64,000 nucleotides of DNA from Xylanimonas cellulosilytica DSM 15894 (GCF_000024965.1 NC_013530.1:2418001-2482000); one strand, 5' to 3'; numbered from the stretch's first letter, positions 35,029 through 43,277 are shown. Notes: a model not told the origin generated them from the sequence alone. Translations and numbers: made by a program.

Positions 35029-37056
35029 GTGAAGCCCTTCGACCCCCGCCTGCTCCAGCGCACGCGTGCCGCCCGGCGGTACGTGGTGCTCACGGCCGCC
35101 CTCGGGCTGGCGTCGGCGCTGCTCATCGTCGGCCAGGCGCTGCTCGTGGCGTCGCTGCTCGGCGCGCTGGTGGCGCACGGGTCCGTCCCGGGCCCGACGG
35201 CGCTGCGCACCCTGGGGGCGCTGGCCGGCGTGGCCGCGGGACGCGGGCTCGTGGCGTGGGCGCAGGAACGCTTCGCGCAGAAGGCCGCCGCCCGCACCAT
35301 CGCCGAGCTGCGCTCCCAGCTGGTGGCGCACGCGGTGACCCTCGGCCCACGGTGGGCGTCGGGGGCCCGCCGGGCCGAGGTCGCCACCCTCGCGACGCGC
35401 GGGCTCGACGCCCTCGAGCCCTACCTGGTGCGCTACCTGCCCTCGCTCCTGCTCACCGCGCTCGTGACTCCCGCGGTGCTCGTCGTGCTCGGCGCGCTCG
35501 ACTGGGTCTCGCTGCTCGTCTGCCTGGTCACGCTGCCGCTCGTGCCGCTCTTCATGTGGCTCGTCGGGCTCATGACCCAGGGCACCTCCGAGCGACGCCT
35601 CGTCGTCGTCCAACGGCTCGGGGCGCAGGTGCTGGACCTGCTGGCCGGGCTGCCCACCCTGCGCGCGTTCGGGCGCGAGATCGGGCCGGGGGCACGCGTG
35701 CGCTCGCTCGGCGAGGCGTCGAAGAAGGCGACCATGGGGACGCTGCGCGTCGCGTTCCTGTCCGGGATGGTGCTGGAGCTGCTAACCACGCTCTCGGTGG
35801 CGGTCGTCGCCGTGGGCGTCGGGCTGCGACTCGTGCACGGGTCCATGACGCTGACCGCCGGGCTGGCCGTGATCATGCTGGCGCCAGAGGTGTACCTGCC
35901 CCTGCGGGCCGTGGGAGCACAGTTCCACGCGTCGACGGACGGACTGGCGGCGGCGTCGTCGGCGTTCGCGTTGCTGGAGGCTGGCGTGGACGGGGCGGAC
36001 GGGGCGGACGGGCTGGATATTGGGCCGGCTGGTGGGCTGGGGCGGGAGGTGCGAGCGGACGTCGTTCGAGAGATGGAATCGGTCGCTTCGCTCCCTCGAA
36101 TCTCTCGAACGACGTCCCCTCTCCCCTCCCTCACGGATGGCGTGCAGGTATCTCCTGGTGGCGGGCTCGGGACTGGCGTGTCGGTGCGGGCTGTCGTGCT
36201 CGATGGCGTGTCGGTGCGGGCTGGGGACCGGGCCGTGGAGGCTCCGTCGGGGTTGTCGGCGCGGATCGAGCTCGGCACGGGGCGGCCGGGCGGAGGGCGC
36301 GTCATCGTGCTGCGCGGGCCCTCGGGGGCGGGGAAGTCGACGACGGTGGACGTGCTGCTCGGGCTGCTGCGTCCGGATGCGGGGAGCGTCTCCCTCGAGT
36401 TGTCAGACGCACGCAAGACCCTGAACTTGGGTGGCTCTGACACGTCGGAGGAGTGGCGGGACTGGTGGTGGTCCCAGGTCGTGTGGGTGCCGCAGCGGCC
36501 GGCCATCGCGCCCGGAACCCTTCGGGACGTGGTCGCCGGGGGCGTTCGCGGCGACGACGAGAGCGGCGCGGGCGTGCGCGACGACGACGAGCACCGGGAC
36601 CACGAGCACCAGGACCGCGAGCGCGAGCGCGAGGGCTGCAGGCACAGGGTCCACAGGACCCGGGACGGTGACGCCGGGCTCCATGCGGCGGCGCGGACGA
36701 CCGGGCTCGACGTCGTCGTCGCCGGGCTGGCCGACGGGTGGGACACCCGGGTCGGTGTCGGGGGCGTCGGGCTGTCGGTCGGGCAGCGGCAGCGCGTCGC
36801 GCTGACCACGGCGCTCGTCGCCGGAGCCGATCGGCCCGTCGTCGTGCTCGACGAGCCCACCGCCCACCTGGACGCCGCGGGTGAGCAGGTCGTGCTCGAC
36901 ACCGTGCGCGCGTGGCGTGACGCCGGACGCACCGTGATCGTCGTCGCCCACCGGGAGTCGGTCGTGGGCCTCGCGGACCAGGTGATCGACGTCCACGCCC
37001 AGGCGCTGACCGCCGAGGCGCTCACGGCGGAGGCGTACACGGCGGTGGGCGCATGA
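35029..37056 (+). CDS. cydD: ABC exporter subunit CydD with unusual insertions
   Basis: One half of the CydDC transporter needed for assembly of cytochrome bd (haem/thiol homeostasis). At 675 residues it is about 100 longer than usual. Six helices run to residue 315, followed by a Gly/Ala/Asp-rich insertion (about 320-400) partly encoded by an 18-bp-arm palindrome. The NBD has Walker A GPSGAGKSTT, Q-loop VPQRPA and a highly charged insertion (DDDEHRDHEHQDRERERE) near 520. The signature is LSVGQRQRV in place of LSGGQ; Walker B VVVLDEPTAHLD and H-loop VAHRE are intact. The start is GTG. The ATGA overlap with cydC couples the two. Confidence 0.92.
   Translation: MKPFDPRLLQRTRAARRYVVLTAALGLASALLIVGQALLVASLLGALVAHGSVPGPTALRTLGALAGVAAGRGLVAWAQERFAQKAAARTIAELRSQLVAHAVTLGPRWASGARRAEVATLATRGLDALEPYLVRYLPSLLLTALVTPAVLVVLGALDWVSLLVCLVTLPLVPLFMWLVGLMTQGTSERRLVVVQRLGAQVLDLLAGLPTLRAFGREIGPGARVRSLGEASKKATMGTLRVAFLSGMVLELLTTLSVAVVAVGVGLRLVHGSMTLTAGLAVIMLAPEVYLPLRAVGAQFHASTDGLAAASSAFALLEAGVDGADGADGLDIGPAGGLGREVRADVVREMESVASLPRISRTTSPLPSLTDGVQVSPGGGLGTGVSVRAVVLDGVSVRAGDRAVEAPSGLSARIELGTGRPGGGRVIVLRGPSGAGKSTTVDVLLGLLRPDAGSVSLELSDARKTLNLGGSDTSEEWRDWWWSQVVWVPQRPAIAPGTLRDVVAGGVRGDDESGAGVRDDDEHRDHEHQDREREREGCRHRVHRTRDGDAGLHAAARTTGLDVVVAGLADGWDTRVGVGGVGLSVGQRQRVALTTALVAGADRPVVVLDEPTAHLDAAGEQVVLDTVRAWRDAGRTVIVVAHRESVVGLADQVIDVHAQALTAEALTAEAYTAVGA
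36057..36117. repeat. 18-bp-arm palindrome inside cydD
   Basis: Perfect inverted repeat, arms 36057-36074 and 36100-36117, 25-nt loop. It encodes part of the linker between the membrane and nucleotide-binding domains. No matching copy is seen elsewhere in the window. Confidence 0.85.
36401..36442. repeat. Small palindromic insert in the CydD nucleotide-binding domain
   Basis: Arms TGTCAGA (36401-36407) and TCTGACA (36436-36442) enclose a second small stem ACCC/GGGT. The 42-nt span is 14 codons and encodes SDARKTLNLGGSD-like residues between Walker A and the Q-loop, absent from typical CydD (from memory). Confidence 0.5.
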
Positions 37057-38966
37057 GCCGCGATCCCCTCCGGGCCGTGCTGCCCCTGCTCGAGGTGCGA
37101 CCCTGGCGCGTGGTGCGGGCCGTGGTGCTCGGCGCGCTCGCGCTCGGCTGCTCCGTGGGTCTCGCCGCCGTGTCCGCCTGGCTCATCGCGCGGGCCTCGC
37201 AGATGCCGCCCGTGCTCACCCTGTCCGTCGCCGTCGTCACGGTGCGGGCCTGCGGCGTCGGGCGGGGCGTGCTCCGGTACCTGGAGCGGCTCGCCTCGCA
37301 CGACGTCGCACTGGGCGGCATGGCCGCGCTGCGCGCCAACCTCTACGACGCGCTCACGCGCGGGCCCGTCACCGGGGTGGTCGGCCTGCGGCGCGGCGAC
37401 CTGCTCGCCCGGGTCGGCGCGGACGTCGACGACGTCGGCGACGTCGTCGTGCGCTCGCTCGTACCGGCCGGGGTCGCCGTGGTCGTAGGGCTGGCCTCGG
37501 TGGCGCTCGTCGCGGCGTTCCTCCCGACGGCGGCGCTCACGCTGCTGGGCTGCCTGCTGCTGACGGGCGTCCTGGCTCCCTGGCTCGCCGCGCGGGCCTC
37601 GGCCGTCACGGAGGCGCGTGGCGCGCAGGCCCGCGCCGAGGTCACCGCGCGGACGCTCGCCATCCTCGAGGAGGGCCAGCAGCTCCGCGTCGCAGGCCGG
37701 CTCGACGCCGAGCTCGCCGCGCTCGCGGCCGCGGACGAGCGGCTGACCGCGGCGGGCGACGACGGCGCGCGCACCGCCGGGGTGTCCGCGGCGATCGGGG
37801 CGGCGGCCCAGACGCTGGCCGTGATCGCCGCGCTCTGGCTCGGCATGGGCGCGCTCCAGGCGGGAACCCTCGCCGAGGTCGAGCTCGCCGTCGTCGTGCT
37901 CACGCCGCTCGCCGTGTTCGAGGTGACCTCGGTGCTGCCGGGGGCGGCCGTGCAGCTCCGGCGCTCGCGCGAGGCGGCCGCCCGGCTGGCGGCGCTCCTC
38001 CCCCGCACCCCCACCCTGTCAGCCCCACGAGGGCAGCGATCCCGCCGTGCACCTGACACGCCTAGGAGCGAGGCACGCGTGTCAGGTCTTCGGGGTGCCC
38101 AGGGTCGCCGTGAGGCTGACACCTCGGGGGGTGGGGAGCTGCTCGTGCTGGAGGGGGTCTCGGCCGGGTGGCCGGGCGCGGCTGCGCCTGCCGTCGACGG
38201 GGTTGGCCTCACGTTGCGGGCCGGGTCCGTGGTCGCGCTCGCCGGGCCGTCCGGGGTGGGCAAGACGACGTTGCTGATGACGGCCGCCCGGCTGTTGCCG
38301 GCGTGCGCCGGGACCGTGCACGGCGACTCCACCACGCTGTTCCTCGCCGAGGACGGGCACGTGTTCGACACGACCGTGCTCGAGAACCTGCGGGTCGCGC
38401 GCGGCGACGTCACGCCCGACGACGCCCGGGCCGCCCTCGACGCCGTCGGCCTCACCACCTGGCTCGACGGGCTGCCCGACGGGCTCGACACCGCGCTCGG
38501 CGGCGGGGCCACCACGATGTCCGGCGGGGAGCGGCGCCGTCTGCTGGTCGCGCGCGGCCTGCTCAGCCCGGCGCGCGTGCTGCTGGTCGACGAGCCCGCG
38601 GAGCACCTCGACGCCGCAGCGGCCGACGCCGTCGTCGCTGCCCTCGCCGCTCACGCCCGCGCCACGGGTCGCGCGGTCGTCGTCGCCACGCACCGCCTCT
38701 CGGCCGCGACGGGCGCGGACGAGGTGCTGCTGCTCACGCCACCCGACGACGGTCACGTGATCCCGGCACCCGGCGGGGTCGCGGTGCCGGGCGATGCGGC
38801 GAGCACGGGGCGTGTCGACGGCGGCCGAGCGAGCCGCGCCCCCGCCGTCGTCGGCGCGCGAGGAACGCACGCCGACCTCCTGCGCGACGTGCCGCAGTAT
38901 GCCTGGGCGACGGGGCGGGAGGACGCACGCGCGGCCGGGCGGGAGAACGCCGACGCGGGCGGGTAG
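37053..38966 (+). CDS. cydC: ABC exporter subunit CydC
   Basis: The 637-residue partner of CydD. Six helices occupy residues 1-310, then a linker of about 50 residues (320-365) encoded by nested DNA palindromes. The NBD follows: Walker A GPSGVGKTTLL, a Q-loop region LAEDGHVFDTTVLENL in which Glu stands where Gln is expected, signature MSGGERRRL, Walker B VLLVDEPAEHLD and H-loop ATHRLS. A 75-residue low-complexity tail follows. The ATG overlaps the cydD stop. With CydD's LSVGQ, one ATP site may be degenerate, as in other heterodimeric exporters (inference). Confidence 0.92.
   Translation: MSRDPLRAVLPLLEVRPWRVVRAVVLGALALGCSVGLAAVSAWLIARASQMPPVLTLSVAVVTVRACGVGRGVLRYLERLASHDVALGGMAALRANLYDALTRGPVTGVVGLRRGDLLARVGADVDDVGDVVVRSLVPAGVAVVVGLASVALVAAFLPTAALTLLGCLLLTGVLAPWLAARASAVTEARGAQARAEVTARTLAILEEGQQLRVAGRLDAELAALAAADERLTAAGDDGARTAGVSAAIGAAAQTLAVIAALWLGMGALQAGTLAEVELAVVVLTPLAVFEVTSVLPGAAVQLRRSREAAARLAALLPRTPTLSAPRGQRSRRAPDTPRSEARVSGLRGAQGRREADTSGGGELLVLEGVSAGWPGAAAPAVDGVGLTLRAGSVVALAGPSGVGKTTLLMTAARLLPACAGTVHGDSTTLFLAEDGHVFDTTVLENLRVARGDVTPDDARAALDAVGLTTWLDGLPDGLDTALGGGATTMSGGERRRLLVARGLLSPARVLLVDEPAEHLDAAAADAVVAALAAHARATGRAVVVATHRLSAATGADEVLLLTPPDDGHVIPAPGGVAVPGDAASTGRVDGGRASRAPAVVGARGTHADLLRDVPQYAWATGREDARAAGRENADAGG
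38017..38121. repeat. Nested palindromes inside cydC
   Basis: Outer arms 38017-38028 and 38110-38121 (12 bp, one mismatch) enclose perfect 11-bp inner arms 38051-38061 and 38077-38087. All share TGTCAG/CTGACA. The 105-nt span equals 35 codons and encodes the TMD-NBD linker. Confidence 0.7.
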
Positions 38967-39000
38967 GCGGACACACGCGCGACCGGGCGGGAGAACGCCG
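38923..39000. repeat. Imperfect 30-bp direct repeat at the 3' end of cydC
   Basis: 38923-38952 and 38971-39000 match at 28 of 30 positions with a 48-bp period. The cydC stop codon (TAG) falls between the copies, so the repeat has reshaped the C-terminal tail. Confidence 0.65.
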
Positions 39001-39066
39001 GCGGCCCGGTGGGAGGACGTCTACGTCGGCTGACGATCCGCCGCGATGGCCTCTCGCCCGTCGCGA

Positions 39067-39072
39067 TAGCGT
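39067..39072 (+). promoter_or_regulatory. Leaderless -10 box for the hydroxyacid dehydrogenase gene
   Basis: TAGCGT, then 6 nt, then GTG 39079. This separates the gene from the cyd operon. Confidence 0.5.
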
Positions 39073-39078
39073 CCACCC

Positions 39079-40032
39079 GTGAAGATCCTCGTCCCGGGCA
39101 ACGTTCCGTTCGACTCCGTGCCCAGCCTCGACGACGCCGCGGACGCCGTCGTGCCCTACGTGATGCGGGACCCGGTCCCGCCCGAGCACGCCGACGCCGA
39201 CGTGCTCGTCACGTGGGCCTCCCCCGCACGGGTGCTGGAGGACGCCGCACGGCGCCTGACCCGGCTGCGGTGGGTCCAGGCGCTCAACGCCGGGCCGGAC
39301 GCCGTGCTCGCCGCGGGGTTCGCCCCCGAGGTCGTCGTATCGTCCGGGCGCGGGCTGCACGACGGGACCGTCGCCGAGCACACGCTGGCCCTCGTGCTCG
39401 CGACCGTGCGCCGGATCGACCGGTCGCTGGCCGCACAGCGCGCGCACGCGTGGGACCGCGGGCTGGGCAAGGAGCAGGCCTCACGCGAGGCGGGCCCGAC
39501 CTTCACGCTCGACGGCGCCCGGGTGACCCTCTGGGGCTTCGGGTCGATCGCCCTCAAGACGGCCCCGCTGCTGGCGGCGCTCGGAGCCCGGGTGACCGGC
39601 GTCGCGGGGTCGGCCGGGACACGCGGCGGGTTCCCCGTCGTCGACGAGTCCGCGCTGCCCGCCCTGCTCCCCGAAACCGACGTGCTCGTCTCGCTGCTGC
39701 CCGCCACCCCGGGGACCCAGCACGCGCTCGACGCCGCCACGCTCGCCCTGCTGCCGCCGCACGCCCGGTTCGTCAACGTGGGCCGCGGCGCGACCGTGGA
39801 CGAGGAGGCCCTGGTCGCCGCCCTGGTGGCGGGTCGACTCGCGGGCGCGGCGCTGGACGTCACGGAGACGGAGCCGCTGCCCGCCGGCTCGCCGCTGTGG
39901 GACGCCCCGAACCTGATCCTCACGCCGCACGTCGCGGGCGGTCGTCCGCAGGGCGTGGCCGCGTTCCTCACGGAGCAGGTCCGCGCCTGGAAGGAGGGTG
40001 GGGCCGCGGCGCTGCGCAACGTCGTCGGCTGA
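39079..40032 (+). CDS. D-isomer-specific 2-hydroxyacid dehydrogenase family protein
   Basis: The 317-residue NAD(P)-dependent oxidoreductase has nucleotide motif LWGFGSIALKTAPLLAALG (GFGSIA). The catalytic Arg is in FVNVGRGATVDEEAL, Glu in LDVTETEPLPAGSPLW and His in LTPHVAGGRP. The family includes phosphoglycerate, glyoxylate and lactate dehydrogenases; without the regulatory ACT domain this is not a classic SerA. The substrate is not predictable. It ends 6 bp from the convergent mutM gene. Confidence 0.88.
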   Translation: MKILVPGNVPFDSVPSLDDAADAVVPYVMRDPVPPEHADADVLVTWASPARVLEDAARRLTRLRWVQALNAGPDAVLAAGFAPEVVVSSGRGLHDGTVAEHTLALVLATVRRIDRSLAAQRAHAWDRGLGKEQASREAGPTFTLDGARVTLWGFGSIALKTAPLLAALGARVTGVAGSAGTRGGFPVVDESALPALLPETDVLVSLLPATPGTQHALDAATLALLPPHARFVNVGRGATVDEEALVAALVAGRLAGAALDVTETEPLPAGSPLWDAPNLILTPHVAGGRPQGVAAFLTEQVRAWKEGGAAALRNVVG

Positions 40033-40038
40033 TCTCCG

Positions 40039-41058
40039 CTACCAGCGCGCGTTGGCCCCACGCGGGCGGGGCTGGCAGCGCGGGCACCAGTGGGCGCTGC
40101 GGTTCATGAACGTGTCCCGCACGATCGGTGTCCCGCAGCGGGGGCACGGCTCACCCGCACGCCCGTACGCGGCCAGGCCACGCGCGAAGTACCCCGACTC
40201 GCCGTTGACGTTGACGTACAGGGTGTCGAAGCTCGTGCCGCCGACGGCGAGGGCCTCGCGCATGACGTCCTCGGCGGCGTCGAGCACCCGGGCGACCTCG
40301 ACCGGCCGCAGCACGTCCGTCGCCCGCGCGTAGTGCACGCGCGCCCGCCACAGCGCCTCGTCGGCGTAGATGTTCCCGATACCGCTGACCAGCGTCTGGT
40401 CGAGCAGTGCGCGCTTGATACCCGTCCGCCGTCGTCGGACCGCGGCGATCACCGCGGCGCGACCGGGCGTGCCGGGGGCGAGCTCGGGATCGAGCAGATC
40501 GCGGGCGATGTGCGCGACGGGCCCGGGGACGGCCGGTTCGTCGGTGCCGAGCCCGCCGGGGGCGCCGTCGGGCGTCGGGACGAGGCCGACGACGGCGAGG
40601 TGCCCGAAGGTGCGCTGGTCGACGAAGTCGAGCGCGGTGGCGCCGGTGGGTGCACCCGTCAGGTGCAGGCGGACGCGCAGGTGGGGATGGGCCCAGGGGT
40701 CGCGGCCGTCGCGGACGAGGAGCTGCCCGGACATGCCCAGGTGCGCGAGGAGTGCGGTCCTCGTGGTGGAGCCGGCGTCGGTGGTTGAGCCTGTCGAAAC
40801 CACCCCTGCGGGATCGAGTGGGGTGGTTTCGACAGGCTCAACCACCGGGGCGGCGGCGAGCGGGAGCCAGAGGAACTTGCCGCGGCGGGCTGCGGCCGTC
40901 AGCGTTGCGCCTTCGATGAGGGACGCGAACGCGGACGGGCCGCCGTCCTGGCGGCGTACCGAGTAGTCGCGCAGCACCTCGACCTCGCGGACGCGCGCGC
41001 CGACCACGTGGCGGGCGAGTCCGTCCCGGACGGTCTCGACCTCGGGGAGCTCAGGCAC
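40039..41058 (-). CDS. mutM: Formamidopyrimidine-DNA glycosylase carrying an in-frame REP-like insert
   Basis: This base-excision repair enzyme removes 8-oxoguanine and cleaves abasic sites. After loss of the initiator residue the N-terminus is PELPEVETV with the catalytic Pro and Glu. Lys61 is in RRGKFLWL and the H2TH region has [25 protein letters not shown] (core [15 protein letters not shown]). The C-terminal zinc finger is CPRCGTP...CPRCQ. At 339 residues it is about 50 longer than usual; residues 71-93 come from a 69-nt palindromic element lying just after Lys61. The start is GTG, overlapping the rnc stop by 8 nt. Confidence 0.95.
   Translation of the reverse strand: MPELPEVETVRDGLARHVVGARVREVEVLRDYSVRRQDGGPSAFASLIEGATLTAAARRGKFLWLPLAAAPVVEPVETTPLDPAGVVSTGSTTDAGSTTRTALLAHLGMSGQLLVRDGRDPWAHPHLRVRLHLTGAPTGATALDFVDQRTFGHLAVVGLVPTPDGAPGGLGTDEPAVPGPVAHIARDLLDPELAPGTPGRAAVIAAVRRRRTGIKRALLDQTLVSGIGNIYADEALWRARVHYARATDVLRPVEVARVLDAAEDVMREALAVGGTSFDTLYVNVNGESGYFARGLAAYGRAGEPCPRCGTPIVRDTFMNRSAHWCPRCQPRPRGANARW
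40779..40847. repeat. REP-like perfect palindrome inside mutM
   Basis: 26-bp perfect arms (40779-40804, 40822-40847) with a 17-nt loop. The motif GGTTGAGCCTGTCGAAACC resembles a palindromic repeat I recall as widespread in actinobacterial genomes. It is 69 nt long, read as 23 codons, and its two arms translate as VVEPVETT and VVSTGSTT. Confidence 0.9.
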
Positions 41059-41770
41059 CCGGCTCGGCGGGGATGGCCTGGAGCGCGCGGTACGCCTGCT
41101 CAGCGGCCTCCTGCTCGGCGTGCTTCTTCGCGGTGCCGTGCCCCAGGCCCAGCACCGGGCCGGCCGTCACCTGCGCGTGGAACGCCCGCGCGTGCTCCGG
41201 CCCTTCCGCGTCCACCTCGTAGGTGGGGGCGGGGTAGCCGCGCTCGGCGCAGGCCTCCTGCAGGGACGTCTTCCAGTCGAGGCCCGCGCCCAGGTCGGCG
41301 GCGGCGTCGAGCGTGTCGTCCACCAGGCGGTGCACCAGCTCGCGTGCGGCCTCCAGGCCGTGCGAGATGTAGGTCGCGCCGATGAGCGCCTCGACCGTGT
41401 CCGAGAGGATCGAGTCCTTGTCGAACCCGCGCGTGCGCCGCTCGCCCTTGCCGAGCAGCACGTACGAGCCGAGCTCCAGGCGCCGGGCCACGGCCGCCAG
41501 CGACCGCTGCGACACGGTGGCCGCCCTCATCTTCGCCAGCTCGCCCTCGGAGACATCAGGGTGGCGGCGGAACAGCGCCTCGGTGACCACGACCCCCAGC
41601 ACCGAGTCGCCCAGGAACTCGAGCCGCTCGTTGTGGGGGATGCCCCCGGCCTCGTGCGCGAAGGACCGGTGCGTCAGGGCAAGCACAAGAAGCTCGGGGT
41701 CCAGAGGGACCCCGAGCTTCTCCAGCAAAGCAGTCGGCCCCGGCTTCGAAGAAGTCCCGTTGCCTGTCAC
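41051..41770 (-). CDS. rnc: Ribonuclease III
   Basis: The 239-residue double-strand RNA endonuclease processes rRNA precursors. The catalytic domain has the signature [22 protein letters not shown] (core [13 protein letters not shown]), and D/E sites continue in [12 protein letters not shown]. The C-terminal dsRNA-binding domain is at about 160-230 ([30 protein letters not shown]). The start is GTG at 41770, 7 bp after rpmF, in the DUF177-rpmF-rnc-mutM operon. Confidence 0.96.
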   Translation of the reverse strand: MTGNGTSSKPGPTALLEKLGVPLDPELLVLALTHRSFAHEAGGIPHNERLEFLGDSVLGVVVTEALFRRHPDVSEGELAKMRAATVSQRSLAAVARRLELGSYVLLGKGERRTRGFDKDSILSDTVEALIGATYISHGLEAARELVHRLVDDTLDAAADLGAGLDWKTSLQEACAERGYPAPTYEVDAEGPEHARAFHAQVTAGPVLGLGHGTAKKHAEQEAAEQAYRALQAIPAEPGA

Positions 41771-41777
41771 AGGCTGA

Positions 41778-41972
41778 TCAGCCCGCGTGCTCGGTGCGCA
41801 GCGCCTCGGCGTACTGACGGCCCTTGTAGGTGCCACAGGTCGGGCACGCGGTGTGGGACAGCTTCTGTCCCTTGCAGTTCGGGCACGTCGTGAGGGCGGT
41901 CGCGGTGGTCTTCCACTGCGAGCGACGCGCACGGGTGTTGCTGCGCGACATCTTGCGCTTCGGAACAGCCAC
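41778..41972 (-). CDS. rpmF: 50S ribosomal protein L32, zinc-ribbon form
   Basis: The 64-residue L32 starts MAVPKRKMSRSNTRARRSQWK and retains both Cys pairs (CPNC, CPTC), so it is the zinc-binding form. The start is GTG at 41972; it follows DUF177 by 2 bp. Confidence 0.97.
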   Translation of the reverse strand: MAVPKRKMSRSNTRARRSQWKTTATALTTCPNCKGQKLSHTACPTCGTYKGRQYAEALRTEHAG

Positions 41973-41974
41973 GG

Positions 41975-42529
41975 CTAGCTCTCTTTCGTCTCGTCGGTCA
42001 CGCTCGACTGCTCGAGCATGGCTTGCAACGCCGACCAGCGAGGGTCGACGACGTCATGGGTGTGATCCGGGTCGTCCGCGAGGCGTGCTCCACACTCGGA
42101 GCACAGGCCGGGGCAGTCCGGACGGCACAGCGGTTGAAATGGTAGTGCAGTCACGACGGAATCCCGAACCGCGGGCTCGATGTCCGCCAGGTCCCCGTCG
42201 AGCACCGACTCCTCGTCGGCCAGCTCGTCGTCGCCGGCGTCCTCGGCCGCGTGGATGCGCTCGGGGTAGCCGAACAGCTCCTGGACCCGCACGGTGACCT
42301 CCTGGGTCACCGGGTCCAGGCACCGCACGCACTCCCCGACCGCCGTGCCGCGCACGACGCCGGAGACCAGCACGCCCTCCATGACTGCCTCGAGGCGCAG
42401 ACCCACGGTGAGGTCGGTGCCCGCCGGGATGCCGATCACGGCAGTGCCCAGGTCCGCGGGCGCGGGCACGACGCGAGCGAACTCGCGCATGGTGCCGGGA
42501 CGCCGCGAGAGATCGTGCGTGTCGAGCAC
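41975..42529 (-). CDS. DUF177 (YceD) family protein
   Basis: The about 184-residue protein has LDTHDLSRRPGTMREF at the N-terminus and two Cys motifs (ECVRCLDP and CRPDCPGLCSECG), characteristic of the DUF177/YceD family always found beside rpmF and implicated in 23S rRNA metabolism. No Shine-Dalgarno precedes the GTG at 42529. An ATC codon 9 codons upstream (42556) has GGAG 6 nt before it and would add ISTDQRSPL, resembling the N-terminus of relatives. The true start may therefore be non-canonical. Confidence 0.88.
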   Translation of the reverse strand: MLDTHDLSRRPGTMREFARVVPAPADLGTAVIGIPAGTDLTVGLRLEAVMEGVLVSGVVRGTAVGECVRCLDPVTQEVTVRVQELFGYPERIHAAEDAGDDELADEESVLDGDLADIEPAVRDSVVTALPFQPLCRPDCPGLCSECGARLADDPDHTHDVVDPRWSALQAMLEQSSVTDETKES

Positions 42530-42617
42530 GAGCGGCGAGCGCTGGTCGGTGCTGATGGCAGGCTCCGGTCAGGAAGGGAGTGAACGGGGTGGCGACCCTC
42601 TCAAGGGCCAGCGCACG

Positions 42618-42646
42618 AGTCTATGCCATGCGGCAGCGACGACCAA
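42618..42646 (-). promoter_or_regulatory. Promoter of DUF177-rpmF-rnc-mutM
   Basis: On the minus strand TTGGTC (42641-42646), 17-nt spacer, TAGACT (42618-42623). The transcript would have a leader of about 60-85 nt depending on the DUF177 start. Confidence 0.55.
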
Positions 42647-42697
42647 CGCGAGCGTCGGGTGACCCCCGACACGCCCGGCGCGCCCCGCCGGTCGCGC

Positions 42698-43237
42698 TCA
42701 GCTCTCCTCGGGCCACTCCGGGTCGCGCACGTGGTCCCAGCGCGGGCGTCCGGCGTCCGGGCCGAGCCGCTCGGCGAGCTTCGCCCGCCCGGCCTGCACC
42801 TGCGCGGTGAGCGTCGCCAGATCGTCGGCGAACGACTCGAGCCGCGCGTCGCAGTACGAGTCGGCGTCGGCGCGGAGCTTGGTGGCCTGCTGCTCGGCCT
42901 CCGCGACGATGTCGGCCGCCCGCGCGTTCGCCTGGGCCACGACCTGCTCCTGCTCGACCAGCTCGAGGGCACGTTGCCGGGCGACGGCGAGCGTCTCCTC
43001 GCCGGAGCGCCGCGCGTCGTCGAGCTCGTCCTGCGCCTGCCGCAGCAGCTCGTCCGACCGCTCGACGGCGCTGGGCAGCCCGTGCCGCAGCTCGTCGACG
43101 AGCCCCACGAGCGCTTGCCGGTCCACGCGTACGTCCTGCGACATGAACACCGGCTTGGCGTTGTCGACGAGCGAGGCCAGCTCGTCGAGCACCTCCAGCA
43201 GCGCCGACGGGGACAGCGTCCCGATCTCCTGAGTCAT
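42698..43237 (-). CDS. Coiled-coil protein between coaD and DUF177 (DivIVA/ATP-synthase-b-like)
   Basis: The 179-residue, soluble, acidic protein has one long coiled coil at about residues 55-150 (SDELLRQAQDELDDARRSGEE, VEQEQVVAQANARAADIVAEAE). This pattern resembles DivIVA-like and F0-b-like proteins. Such a gene is commonly found beside coaD in Actinobacteria; its role is undefined. The start is ATG at 43237 directly behind a perfect AGGAGG. An ATG at 43255 would place that site inside the gene and is rejected. Confidence 0.8.
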   Translation of the reverse strand: MTQEIGTLSPSALLEVLDELASLVDNAKPVFMSQDVRVDRQALVGLVDELRHGLPSAVERSDELLRQAQDELDDARRSGEETLAVARQRALELVEQEQVVAQANARAADIVAEAEQQATKLRADADSYCDARLESFADDLATLTAQVQAGRAKLAERLGPDAGRPRWDHVRDPEWPEES

Positions 43238-43277
43238 GGTTCCTCCTGCGTTCATGCTGATATCCCTGCCGTGCCTG

